Source of the DNA: Anoplolepis gracilipes
Lineage: Eukaryota; Arthropoda; Insecta; Hymenoptera; Formicidae
Assembly: GCF_047496725.1 (NCBI RefSeq)
Contig: NC_132981.1
Location: 5,484,001 to 5,548,000 of the forward strand
DNA: 64,000 nt
Direction of reading: 5' to 3'
In this document: positions 35,334 through 48,244 of the stretch, piece after piece
Position numbering within the stretch: position 1 is the first letter of the stretch
How the letters are laid out: every line of letters begins with the position of its first letter
Notes under the pieces: generated by a model
Databases searched by the model: none
What the model saw: only the letters and a program-made list of their open reading frames with translations
Told to the model about the DNA's origin: nothing
Translations under genes and position numbers: made by a program

Positions 35334-37377
35334 TCATATCGATGAATTTTCGGTGATTTCGCAATCACAAGTGCAACAGTCGCAGAACTCTTCATCGCTG
35401 TCGCTGTCCTCTATTTCCGATTCCAAATATAGTTTCTCCGACATTGTCGATTGATGGTGAGTCTTGTCTAACAGCGTAATGCTACAGTCACAGGGTGTAG
35501 TCGACGATTCGCGTACGCTCTTTTCTTGACATCTGCAGATATTAATTTGTTTACATGCAGCAGAAGTCTTGCATTCATTGCACGTTTTGCCGAGCTCACA
35601 TGATACCGAGGATTGTGTTAATCGTTTGAACGCTCGTGTAACATCTGAAAAAATTTATATGTACGTAATTTATTTGTACTTTTGCATATTTATTAATCTT
35701 AACACAAAAGAGGGTACTCAAATTCTTATGAGTTTTATGTAAAATAATTTTATATAATTCTGTAAAAAATTTTATGTAAAATATTCCAGATAAAATTTGC
35801 GACGTAGAAAATGAGCTGGCGAATATATGCCTGTTTTCGAGACGGCACTACGTAGAGATTCGCAAGAAAGATTCGTCGATGCATAGGGAAATTTGGATTT
35901 GAACATAGTGGTAGAGATTCGTTGGCAAGGTGTGCAACATGGTTTGCAACCGTGAGATTTGATTTTGCTATTGTCCAGAGGGATGCAGCACGAAGGCGGC
36001 GGGTAGAATTTTTTGCGCTCTTTAAGCAATTCCTTCGACGTTTCCTCGTAATCGATTAACATTACTGACGTCGCACACGAGCAACAAGTCTTCTAAATCA
36101 GAAGAAATGCATAGAATTATGGAAGAAAATCTATCTTACGTGATTTACATTTCTTCTACTCACTCGTCCCTTATCTTTAGGAGCATATTTCCTCTTTGTC
36201 ACATATGCATCGTGTTTGCGATCTTTCAGCGGACACCATAGCTTTCTGCTATTTCTCTCTATTTCCGTCTTCTTTCCGTTATCGCGTTGAAGCTTCTTGC
36301 AGGACAGTAGTTTGTTCATTTGTCGTCTATACGTGATTTCCTTGCTCTCGAGCTCCTTGATGCTGTTCTTCAGCTTCAATTCCTCTTCGGCAAGCTGACG
36401 AATTTTTTTCAAACATATCAGATCATCAGAGTGAATGGAGTGTAGGCTAGGTGTACTGTATCTTGTCACTTCATTTCGCAATCCTATTAGTTTTTCCTCC
36501 ATCTCCTTATTAGCCAGTTCCAAGGATTCCAACTGCATGCCGGTTTCTTCTAATTTTACATCTGCATTTATGATCTTTTCCTGCATCGATAAGAAGGGAC
36601 TGTAAAATTGTCACGATAGATTTTTAAAAATTACATGAATTTATTATGATTTCTTCACAATTATTAATTTTGCGATTTTCAAGGCTCTTTGTTCTATGAT
36701 AACGCGTTAATATCGCTCACGCGATACTGTTATCGCGGTAAAAAAAGCACACTGGCAAAATTTACCCAGAATTCTTATCGTCGAATGTGTCAATCGTGCC
36801 GTACATGCAACTCTGTCGTTTCTCGATGAAGGTCGTCAACTATGCTTCTCAATTCGGCAAGGAGTCTATCGGCGGGATCCGGCTGCGATGATAACTTGTT
36901 CACGACTTTGCGCACCTTTTCGCATGACGTGTCTTGGTGATGGTCATCTTCTCGGCGTTCGGTTGACCACAGGTTGTATGCCATCAAAGCCGGGATGGAG
37001 CGTTCCAGCGTGACGATTTTGTTCCGAAGGTCTCTGTGGCGGCAGATCAAGTCGCATTGACGTTCCTCGATTTCTGAGGCAACATTCGCCAAAGGCGAAC
37101 ATGAGTCAACAGCTTTACCTATGAAAGAGATAAAATACCAGTTTTATTTAATATATAATATTATTTAATATATTATTAAATATTATAGATAACATATAAT
37201 ACATTTCTAAAATATATTAAATATATATATATATTATATTTATTTAATATACTAATTAGAATCTTTCAGCAATTAATAAATTTTTTTCTTTCTCTTTTTT
37301 CCTGCTAATTACTTATCTTTTGAGTCAATAGTTAATAGTTAATTAAGCAGAAATTACTCACTGGTTTTGGTTGACAT
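35334..37377 (-). CDS. Unrecognised coiled-coil, cysteine-rich protein
   Basis: Exons (minus): 37377-37362 (MSTKT), 37118-36805, 36580-36164, 36092 to 35852 or 35804, and 35644-35334; about 432-448 aa. Residues from about 20 on are helical (IEERQCDLICRHRDLRNKI, LLAELRSIVDDLHRETTELH). Exon 3 is a long coiled coil (LESLELANKEMEEKLIGLRNE, LAEEELKLKNSIKELESKE). The second half is rich in Cys, with KTCCSCATS, PPPSCCIPLD, HGCKPCCTPCQ, CNECKTSAACKQINICRC and the acidic C-terminus DSDSDEEFCDCCTCDCE. No catalytic motif is evident; Zn or metal binding is possible but inferred only from Cys spacing. Both donors of exon 4 are in phase. It is convergent with AKR-2. Confidence 0.7.
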
Positions 37378-38183
37378 TTCAATATACGTTTTAAAATATG
37401 ATGATAAAATTATTAAGAATCGAATTATTTTTACTTGAAACTTTTAAATTGGAATACAAAAGAATGGAAATAGTGAATCACTGCCGGAAAACGGGTATGA
37501 CAGTTTCGAGTAAAGGTGTATAGCTTCCGCCGACAATATCATTATCGTAGCATCTTTGAAAATTTGATATTTCGATAGTCGTGAGTGATCGAAGTAAATC
37601 TAGATCGATCTTTATGTATCGAATACATCGAAAATATACGAAATAAAAGAAATCTGTGACAAGTCCGGGTCTGGGTTCTCGTGTCAATTAAATTCTCTTT
37701 CAGGATTTTTTTATATCTCTCAGTCGCGATTAGTATCCTCCAGACGAAATGCGGAATAATACAAACATTGATTGATTGAGCAACTATAATTCTGCAAACC
37801 GAAGTCGAAAGATTATCGGGATATTTGAAATCTGGAGAACGCAGCGCATCAAGCGAGTCATGATGATGCCATTCGGCTCAATGAAGAGTATAAATATAAT
37901 TTTAGATATTATTCGGAAAAGAGTGACTCGGAATTTATTTAGTATGACTCGGCATTCTGATAAATAATCCTATGACTTGCACAATTTGTGCAATTAATAT
38001 TTTCTAATTTTATTAAGAATGCAAGCTTTTCGCTATTTGTTTGTTACATATTTTTTTTATGAAAAAGCTAAAACATTTCGACCTGTGACTTACTTAAAAC
38101 GATTATGTAAAAGGTCCTGTATGTTACAAATGTTAAGTGCAAATAGAATATCATTTTAGAAAAAGAAATTAACATTTATGCAG
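37378..38183. other. Divergent intergenic region, start of a duplicated block
   Basis: This is the shared upstream region of the cysteine-rich gene and the gene at 38.2 kb. From about 37550 it is similar to 48245-48800. It may hold the missing 5' exon of the plus-strand gene; a frame with ATGATGATGCC at about 37860 was considered, but its donor phase does not fit. Confidence 0.5.
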
Positions 38184-39095
38184 TAAATTGGACGAGCCGA
38201 TACGTCGGGACGTGGACGATGACGGCTTCTCTCTAGTAACCGTGACTAGCATTTCTCTTCAAGAAAGCACCGGTAGTACCTTCACGGGATCCGTCTGCAC
38301 AAATTGGGAAGAAAAATTCGCATGTCGCGCATTACAGAGACGAGGCCGTATATTTAATTATCGAAGAAGAAAGATTTATATCGACGATGGGATTTTTAGT
38401 GCACCGGCTGGCGTCTGCCCGCGTCGCGTCACCTCGTCGATTATTCGTCGTAATACAGGTGAAACATTTTCACGAGCCATTTTTATCGTTAAATCGTAAG
38501 CGGATAAAAGATGAAAGTTGTCATTTTTTAAAATTATTTATTTCCCCCCCCCCCCTTTAAATTAGTAGCATTATCCAAATTCAATGAATATTTTACGGTT
38601 TTAATGGTTTTATAATGAAATTTATACACATTCAACATTTATTAATGTTAAGGTTTTACGGAATTTTCTTTTCTATGCAATATAATATAAATATTTGCAT
38701 ATGCAGATAAAATAATTATAGTAAACATCAGTACACCTCTCTTGAGTTATGGCTAAATCGAGACGAAAATTAAAGAATATAATTTATTACTACGAATGAT
38801 CTTTCTTTTAGAGTATGAATAAGAGAAAAATAAATTATATGTATAAATACACTTTTTTTCTCTTATAGGAGATTCCCGACTCGTGTTTATCTGGCCGCAA
38901 AAAGCTAGCAAGACGCGGTTATCGAATTTTCTCGCACCTCTATTTCGCGGTGTCTTGATCGGATTGTTATTCGTAGACGCTTTTCACCTGTGGCCCGGAG
39001 AATTTTTACCCACGTCACTACCGTCGAATATGCCGATTTCCTTGCCACCTGTCAAATGCAACGTCATCGAGCCACGTTGGTTTGATAATAACTGA
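38184..39095 (+). CDS. Unrecognised protein with one hydrophobic segment, 5' end not found
   Basis: Two exons are clear. The first opens after an acceptor-like TTATGCAG at 38183 and ends at 38458 before GTGAAA; the second is 38869-39095 with a TGA stop. Together they give about 167 residues: an acidic start (LDEPIRRDVDDDGFS), a basic middle (RRGRIFNYRRRKIYIDDG), a hydrophobic stretch (FRGVLIGLLFVDAFHLWPG) and a Pro-rich end (LPSNMPISLPPVKC). Base composition is markedly less AT-rich than the surroundings and third positions are GC-rich, which supports coding. The upstream exon with the ATG is not identified. The paralogous region at 48.8 kb lacks both exons. Confidence 0.5.
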
Positions 39096-40273
39096 GTCAC
39101 AATCAGTTTCATCATCGTTTATTGCAAACATATATATTCTTTTAAAGAGAAGAGAATATGATTTTTATTGTAATATACTATACATATAATATTTTTGGTG
39201 AAAATAAAATTGTTTCATTTATTGTGCAAACTTACTTGGTTTCTTAAACTGTATTTGTGATAAGCAAACAGATTTGATACGAAGTTTGACGAAAACAAAA
39301 CAGTTCATGTTTGGAACGCATACTTGGATTATAATTCGATACCATCCCAGCACAACCTCATACTACAGAGAGATATTGGATTTTAAAATTATAACAATTA
39401 GGATTTGAAATCATAACAAAGGCATGAATTAAAAAGTTAATGGTATGTACTTAATTTTTCAATTTAAACACAACATAAGATTTTACAGCTACACAAATTT
39501 GTAATATCACGACAACACGAAAAAAAGTTTATCTTCTCATGTGATTATATCTGTTTTTTTCACGTAATGCTTTTTTGCATCGAAAGCTGTTTGTTCCAAT
39601 AATTTACATATTTTCTATCTGTGATAACAATGTTTTCCAACATTATTATGTATCTCGTATATTGCGTCCTGATGAATTAAATTGTTCTACATATAGACAT
39701 GCGTTGTATAATATCTGTGTATATATGTAAATGTGTAATGTTTTATTAAAAGGTTTTTTAATTTCTATATTTATTTCAATACACAATACTTAACTAGATG
39801 CGTTTAGTCAAGTTGACGACTTTTTTTCAATGTATTGAAATAAATGCAATAATAGTTATCATTTCTTTAGTTGACATATTTAAGTAAAATATTTCATATT
39901 TATGTAAATAATTTAAATATTGTGCAGAATTGCGATATATTTCTATTATCGTAAGTGTGCTTACATCATTACTGGAACATTAATTACCGGTAAAAAAAGT
40001 TTTTTTTCTGAGAATAAAACAAGGATAAAGTAGTTATAAGTAATTATTGTAACCGGTTTGAAAGAAAGAATCATGATTAACGGAATATGCAAGAAGATTA
40101 CAATATAGTAAAGTTATATACATTATATCATTACGAGATAGAAATGATGATTAAGCCTCATGTTGTTTAAAATTAAGCTTACTATGCATATTGTTAAGTA
40201 TCCGCACTTAAGAATTAATGCTTACATATTCTATGTATATGTAAATGACAATCAGATTATTATTTGCATATGT

Positions 40274-40275
<2 letters not shown>

Positions 40276-40312
<37 letters not shown>
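40276..40312. repeat. (TA)n microsatellite
   Basis: AT dinucleotide tract followed by ACAC repeats, upstream of P450-A. Confidence 0.9.
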
Positions 40313-40325
<13 letters not shown>

Positions 40326-40664
40326 AACACAAGCAGTTTTATCTCTTTCATTGTTATAAAAGATCAGTACCCATACGATATTCTCCCAAACGTGTAAAAA
40401 CGCTCGCGAGAAGAACTCAAATAATATAAGTGATACGATCTTGTGTATTGTGTTGTGTATTTATACATACATCGTGAGTTTGAGTAACGCAAAGCGAGAA
40501 AGAGATATATCTAATAGATATCATATGCGCAAATATATTCGTAATTATATCTTAAATCAAGAAAAGATAAAGATATTGTGTAAAAATTAAAAAAAAAATT
40601 TATATAATTTTTTGCTTTTCCGTCTAAATACATATTATATGTTTCAATGATAGATTAATAATGA

Positions 40665-40998
40665 ATATAGATTCTGTATTTAAATGAGTTATACGAAAAT
40701 AATTGAGAAATATTTTATCGACGAAATATCTTTATATTCGAGTTTGATCGGTGATATGCATTAATGTGTTTACACATTATATTAATCTTTATGTTAATAG
40801 AGTATCTTTATTAAATATTCTCGGTTAATAAATCACAATAATGATATAAATATTGTATCAATGAAATCTGTCAATAAAATCTTTGTAAATGTATTTATAT
40901 ATATGCATATATAAGATTCTAATATAATTCTACTTTACTATTTTAAATAGTAATTTATGCACTTTTATAACTGTTAAATATATTCACAGATTCCGAGA
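40665..40998 (+). promoter_or_regulatory. Conserved upstream block of P450-A
   Basis: The block resembles 52490-52868 (copy B) and 58760-59206 (copy C), sharing AGTTATAC/AGTTACAT, AAATATTT-TCGACGAAATAT and CTGTCAATAA-type segments and an acceptor-like (A/T)AG just before the ATG context AGAATGG. Conservation among the copies may reflect recent duplication rather than function. Confidence 0.4.
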
Positions 40999-43801
40999 AT
41001 GGAGTTAATTTCTTTGATACTATGCGCCTTATTCATTGCTTTAGTAATCCCTGCAATTATATCGACACTTTATCAGCAGTATGTTCTACGACAAAAATTA
41101 AAAAACATTCCTCAATGCGGCAGATTTCCTTTTGGCGTGATATTTGAATTAATAAAAATGAGAGACTATGGTAAAACATTTGATAAATAAAATACCATGC
41201 TTTTACAAATGTTTTTAGCAAAATATTTAAAATAATAAATTCAGACACATATATCACTTATTTTAAATCAGTAAAATAATTAGCAAATATTGAATATTTG
41301 ATTATGTGTTTGTCCACAGAACGTGTACAATGGTTTGCGAAACAAATGCAACGTTTTAGCAAAGAAGGAATTTTCATACATTGGCTTGGCATGAAACCAT
41401 TTATTAATCTTTATAAACCTGAATTTTTAGAGGTAAGAATAAAAAAATCTTGCTAATGTAAAATATGAATTATTATATTTTTAACTATGATACAAATATA
41501 CAAATAGTAATTTATTATCATAAGAAAGTCAATATTTTTGTAATAATGGAATAGAGCAAACTTTTATAAACGTATTATTAAAAAAATTATTTTATTATTT
41601 ATTAAATACATAATATATAACTATTAATCAAAAGTGTCTTAATGTGATAATTACACGTAGATAAATAACGTTATTAGTTGTCAATAATATATTTGTTGCT
41701 ATTGCATATATGTATATGAAAATGACCACATTTTGCTATTAAAACAAATTATTTAATATTATAGTAGAAAAACTTCTTTTGGTATAATAGAAAAATTATG
41801 CTAAATAAATTTATTTAGAAATATATTATTTATATTATAGAAATATAAATATTCACTGATAATGTGGAAAAATTTATTTCTAGTAAAGTGCTTCTTGCCA
41901 TTTATTTTTGATGATTATAGAATAGGAAGTAATTTAATATTTTAGCAAAATAATTGTGTGCGTGTGTGTGTGTGTGTGTATGTGTGTGTAACGCACGTGC
42001 GCGTCAAAATTTAGCAAAATTATTTTGAGCAAAGAAAATTAATATTCTGAAGAAATATTTTTTATTGCTATCTATCTAATAATCGATCTAATTTTACTAA
42101 GAAAGTGTAAAATATCATTTGCCGGGTCATGATAATTTTATTTCTACGTAAGATGTTTATCAAATCCTTCTTTTGTTAGATAAACAATAAAATGTATTGA
42201 GATTATTTGTATGTGATACAAATATATTTTACATTCAGATTAAGAGATACTACTTAGATAATACTTGCGTTTATTATATTTTATTTGCATTATAAGAAAA
42301 AATTGATGAGTCTCTCAAGCAAGACAGTTTACGGTCAAATTTCACTTTCCAAGTTAATTTATACATTTTAGCGATCTATTATCGGTTGCATCTTAAAATA
42401 TTATATAGAATGTTTTGTATCTAATGATATACCAAAAAAACTACCTAACGAGATACAAAAAATAAATTGAAATATGAAATAAAATTTTTGCATACGAAAC
42501 TTTGTTTTCAAAATAATTAAAAATTTGAAAAAAATGTACAACAAATGTAGTCAATTATTACACATACGGATATATTCTTTTTAAGCACATTTTTACAGAT
42601 TATCTTACCCAGCACTGTAAATATTGAGAAAGGATATCCTTATGAGATGCTGGAATCTTGGTTAGGTAAAGGACTTCTAACTTCTACAGGTAAACGTCTT
42701 TTACATGTATTTTATATCTCATTAAAAATGAAAAGTAAATTATAGTTTACAGTAGATTATACATTTTTGATAAATTTGCGCAATCTTTAACAAATCACAA
42801 AAAGACGAAGGAATAAAGTTCAAGGAATAAAAAAGTCATTCTAATGTAAATACGCAAAGTATACATATGTATATATCTATAAAAAAAAGATATTGCTTTT
42901 CGTATTCTTATTTTTGTGTCAATTTACTTATGTAACTGATATTACATTGTTATCAATTAATCATGTAAATTAGAGCGTTTGGTAAACGTGCAGAAGAAAT
43001 GTATAAGAGTATTTTTAGGAGTAAGTCATTATTAAAAAATTATTAACAAAAAAATATTGTAAAACTGCACCTCTATTCCGAAAGGAATAACCTAATAGGA
43101 TCAAACCGGAAGTTACCCCCAAACTCTGGATTTGTACCGAAATCATCGCTAGTATGTGTCAGAATGTGTAGGATCATTAGTATGTATTTACAAATAAGAA
43201 TAATGTTCTATTATTTGTACATGGTGTCAAGAAATTATGTTCTGCTTAATAGATTTTTCGCTAATAATTTTTTAATAATAATTTGCCTCCTTTTTTTATT
43301 TCATTTTTATAATATTTTTATTGATTGCTATAAAAAAAGTTGAATTTTTCACTGGAACATTACTTTCCGCATTTATCGAGTATTTTAAAATTGGAGAGCT
43401 AACAATGAGTTATTTGTAGAATTTTTCTTATTTACATTTCAAATATTTAGTGACGATATACAAGAAAAGTAAAACTAAAATGCGATCAAAACTGAATAAT
43501 TCGTTTCTTTTATTTTTATTTGTATTATCTATGCGCATTTATATTCTTTATTTCTTTTACGATTTTTAACATGTAAATATATCATATGATTGATACTATT
43601 TTAGGAAAACAATGGAACCATGATAGAAAACTCATTGGGCCAACGTTTCATTTTACTATATTGGATCAATTTGCTGTGATTATGTTCGAAAAAGCAGAGA
43701 TCTTGACAAAATGTCTTGAGAAGGAGATAGTAAAAAATCCAGGGAAAGCCATCAATATATTTCCATTCATTAACAATGTTACTCTTGACGTTATATGTGG
43801 T

Positions 43802-43851
<50 letters not shown>

Positions 43852-46504
43852 TAAAATTATACTAATATCCTTCAGACACAAAAAGTTCGCTGACAGTATA
43901 TTTTAAGCTGTAATAGCAAATTTTATTAATTATTTGAATAATAAATAAACTTATCAATTATATTAAATTTTAATTTTGCTGAATTGGCAAGCTCTTTCAT
44001 TAAAATAATAAATCATTTGTTTATTTATATATTTTTTCACTTATTTTGCTAAGCTTATTACTAAAAGCAACGGTTAAAAATATGTTTACAGAAAAAATAG
44101 ATTACTTTGCATCAATTTTATATTTGTGTTCTCACATTCAAAAATCGACACACAAGATTTTTCTGTTTTGTCGAGAAAATTAATTTTACCTGCAATATCA
44201 AATAATTGATTTCTGTATCAAATGCCGTTTGTTTTCACAAAGTGAAATTTATTGAATGTGTAGTGGCAATGTTTTGCTGCAACAGCAAAATTCTTTTTCT
44301 TGTGTACAAACACGGATTACAATACCAGTATAATGTTCAATTTTTAACATGAATGAATATATAATTCGACACAAAAAAATCAATTTTACGTCACATTTTA
44401 TTTAATTGTTGATTAAATATAAAAACTTTCTCTCTTATTTTCGAAGATATTTAAATATATACAATTAAAATTTTATGTTGGTATTAATTCTATGTATAAA
44501 AAATTAATTATTCGACTTTATATTATTTTCGCCAGTTACAAGTATCAATTTTATTTTCTTTTTGAAATTTATAAGCAACATAGCATACTTTGACGAGAGA
44601 GTTATGACGATACTAAATTATTATTTTGCAGAAACGGCAATGGGTGTGGATGTACATGCTCAAGAAATTGAAACCAAGTATACTTCAACAATTCATAGGT
44701 CCGAAAAGTTATGAATTATATTATTTTATTAATATAACAATAAAATAGTTAAAATATCATTATTAATTAATTAATTTACTAAACAGATTTTTGAAAGAAT
44801 TAACAGTAATTTTATATAATTAAAATAATTTTGTATTATAATTAATTAATACAAAATAATAGCATAAAGTTGCTATTGTGTCGGTTTAACGTCTTAATCG
44901 TACTTTTAGAGGATCTAAATTAATATTTGATCGACTCTTGCGACCGTGGTATGGGTCAGATTGGTTGTACGACTTAGTGCCTTCAGGAAAAGAATATAAA
45001 TCAGTGATTGATACAATACATAAATTTACAAAAGAGGCAAGAAAAACGCTAATAATACATTATAATAATTAAGATATCGACAGAATTTTATTAAATTAAT
45101 TTACGCTATTTTTTTGTTTGGATAAATTCAACAAGTTAACAACGGATAAATAATAAATTTTAGGTGATACGTAAGAAAAAAATTGCGCGACAATCGCAAA
45201 ACAATTTCGCCAAATCAGAAAACGAGGATGATAAAATTGATATAGGTGTGATTATTAAAGTATCATTATACATATATTTTTATTGCTTGTGTGTTTGAAT
45301 TATTCTTATGAAATTAATACTTTGTTAGGTAAGCGAAAGAGAAAAGCCTTTCTAGATTTGTTACTAGATCAGAATGAGAAAGATGAAGCTCCATTAACCG
45401 ATGATGAATTGAGGGCACAAGTTGACACATTCATGTTCGAGGTGAGTAATAAAATTTAAAGAAAACTCGTTTTTATTCAGATAAATAATATAATTATAAG
45501 TAAGTGTTATAAAATAGTAAGGATATAATGTTATAGGGCCACGATACTACTGCAGTTGCGATAACATGGACGCTTTTTCTTTTGGGCAATAATCTTGAGC
45601 ATCAAGAAAAAGTTCATGAAGAACTCGAGAAAGTTTTCAAAGATTCAGAGACACCAGCTAATGTAAAAGAGCTGTCTCAATTAAAATACCTCGACAGGAT
45701 CATAAAAGAAACGCTCAGATTATTCCCAAGTGTACCTATGATCACAAGGAAATTAGCGGAAGATGTAAAAATGGGTATAACTGGATTCTATTTCTATTAA
45801 TATTAAGATATGAAAGAGAGATATTTAAGATATTTAAGATATTTACATTAATCTGTAAATTTCTAAAATTCTTTATAAACAGTAATATTTTCATTTAAAT
45901 GATGAAGAGCGTATAGTTTTATTAAGATAGATAACTTCTGATTTATTAAAGAATAAATATTTAGTAAAAGAAATAAATATTTAGTAAAAGATCAATAGTT
46001 TAAAATTAAATTTAGACGGTCTCTAATTTGCGACAAAAATTTAGGATAAAAAATATTTTATTATTTTATGTCTCGCATTTATATTAAAAAAAATTGTCGA
46101 TATAAAATTTTATGTATGTGTATTATGGTAGAATATAGTCTATAACAATCTGTTTTATTTTAGGTGATTATATGCTCCCGAAAGGTACTACAGTTTTAGC
46201 GGCAATTGGATTAACGCATACAAATCCAGAAGTTTGGCCAGATCCAGAAAAGTTCGATCCAGATCGCTTTCTTCCGGAAAATTCGAAACATAGGAATCCA
46301 TATGCCTATATTCCATTTAGTGCTGGACCAAGAAACTGTATCGGCCAGAGATTTGCTTTACTCGAGCAGAAAACGATATTAACAGCTATTCTAAGAAAAT
46401 GGAGATTAAAAAGTGTAAAAACAATGGATGTAATTGAATATAGTGCCGCTCTCATTTTCCGACCATGCGAAGATATATTCATTCATTTTACGCCAAAGAA
46501 ATAA
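40999..46504 (+). CDS. Cytochrome P450, CYP4-type, copy A (complete)
   Basis: Microsomal haem monooxygenase. Ten exons: 40999-41170, 41320-41432, 42599-42689, 43605-43799, 44632-44698, 44910-45036, 45164-45245, 45329-45441, 45537-45774 and 46164-46504; phases agree and give 512 aa, normal for CYP4. An N-terminal membrane anchor (LISLILCALFIALVIPAII) comes first. The I-helix oxygen-binding motif EGHDTT is at 320-325, ExxR (KETLR) at 378-381, PDPEKFDPDRF follows, and the haem-binding FSAGPRNCIG has Cys458. EGHDTT and the haem motif fit the CYP4 family; subfamily cannot be assigned. Intron 6 has a GC donor (GAG/GCAAGA) where copy C has GT. Intron 4 runs into a (TA)n tract right after its donor. 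A polyadenylation hexamer lies at 46688. Confidence 0.95.
43804..43850. repeat. (TA)n microsatellite in P450-A intron 4
   Basis: An AT tract beginning within six bases of the intron 4 donor. Copy C has only a short degenerate version here. Confidence 0.9.
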
Positions 46505-46687
46505 TTTATTAACAAATATTCATTTCTTTTTATCGTGCGCAATCTTTATATTGTTTCTCGATTGTGGAATTAGAATGTTTTTCATCGTTGTGTACATAAC
46601 GTATATGCTATGTATATATTATACACTTCTATATGTATATAATAATTAAGTTATATGAGATAAGTGTTTAAACATCACGAAATATCA

Positions 46688-46693
46688 AATAAA
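46688..46693 (+). terminator. Polyadenylation signal (AATAAA) of P450-A
   Basis: A canonical hexamer about 185 bases past the P450-A stop. Confidence 0.4.
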
Positions 46694-48244
46694 TATATGC
46701 TTTATTATTACATAACTAAGAATTCGAAGAACATAAATGATTCGTGAGCATTTATTTCTTATACAAATATTGTTGATTGTCTTATAATCACAAAATATCA
46801 ATAATATATGTATATATTTAAAAAATGTATACATATACACAAAGATTTAATCCGTTATCGATAAGATGAATCTTTTACGGCATAGGTCGTTTTTAAATTT
46901 TAAATATTTCAGAAGTCAGCAGGAGTCCTGCGACCTTTACAAAAAAACTGTAAAGATATTCTGTTAGCCAAGAAGCGTTAGTGTTCGTCAGGATGTGCTC
47001 GATTAAGAATTAATATAAATCGAGCTTGAGTTTTCAATATTATAAAGTAATAATGTATTTTTATTTTATTTTAATTTGTTTCTGAAAAAATTATTTTAGT
47101 ATGGAAAAATGTTGCTTTTTCTCATTATTTTGCATATGTGAGTTTTTTTTTTAAATTTATCAATTTTCCGTTGTTAAAATATTTATATTTTTTAAAATAT
47201 GAAATTATACTTTTTAAAATAATTAAAATAATTATACTTTTTGCGGCCGGTATTTTTAAGTCGTTTTTTCAAGGTCTACTCTAGTACTAATATCTGCAAA
47301 GTGTTTTTTGTTAATATTTATTTGTTGTGCTTAAAATGAATTTTTAAGTAATTTATCCAGATTTTTGTTTAAATTCTCCAGTTCACAATAAGCGTGCATG
47401 CGCATACACGACACACAAACATTTCAGATTAATTTGAATAATACTTTATCTAAACGAAAATATAAGATAAAGCTTGAAGAGGTGGTAGGAGTGGACTGCG
47501 TAGTATTGAATGAAATAGAATGTTCATACAGCCGTGAGGAGTAGTAGACGCATCATTTATAGAAAGTTTGGTTAAACTTGCGTTGATTCAAATAGCTACC
47601 AGTGTGTTATTTGACAATTTTGTGCTTGGTTTTGTTGAAAATAAATGCTTGAATTTTTAAGAATGTTTTATATATCTTTATAAGAAATGCTTTAACTCTA
47701 AATGATTGCAAATACGGTAGTTTTTAAATTAGGTCTTTGTTTAACATATTTAATGAAGTTTTGAATTACTGTGGAAATTTTTATCATCGATCACGTAAGT
47801 ACAAAAATCTGCAGAGAGATTTTGTTTATTTCAATAAGAGGAGAGGTTAAAATAAAGTTACTTATTTATAATTAATTTCAAAGTCAAACAAAAATGAAGT
47901 ATTTTTTTGTTTTTTACTGTATCTACGGCATTTATTTATATTTTACATAAGGAATGAAATACATAAAATATAAAATGCAATTTTTAGTTTGTTTCGAAGT
48001 TGTTTTTCTCGTGCAAGGTACAATTTTTTGTTTGTGTTTCTTTTCTTGACTGAAGTCTACTTAATTTTTTTAAAATAATAAAACAATTTATATATTATTT
48101 ATCAATTTTATTTATTGTATTTGAAGTAATAAAACAAATTTTAATTAATTTTTATGGAAATAAGTAATTAAATTTATTTTTCAAATAAAAAATTATCTTT
48201 CTTATCCATGAGCATCTTTCATATTTTTTCGCCGATAATAATTA

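Larger units (their letters stand above)
39096..40998. other. P450-A upstream region
   Basis: AT-rich, with a (TA)n tract at about 40276-40312. About 39180-40000 is similar to 48950-50600. About 40665-40998 is shared with the upstream regions of P450 copies B and C. No separate gene is seen. Confidence 0.5.

Noticed and set aside
43801..43906. P450-A exon 4 continuing as poly Ile-Tyr
   Set aside because: It is readthrough into intron 4 and its TA microsatellite; exon 5 continues the family alignment in phase.
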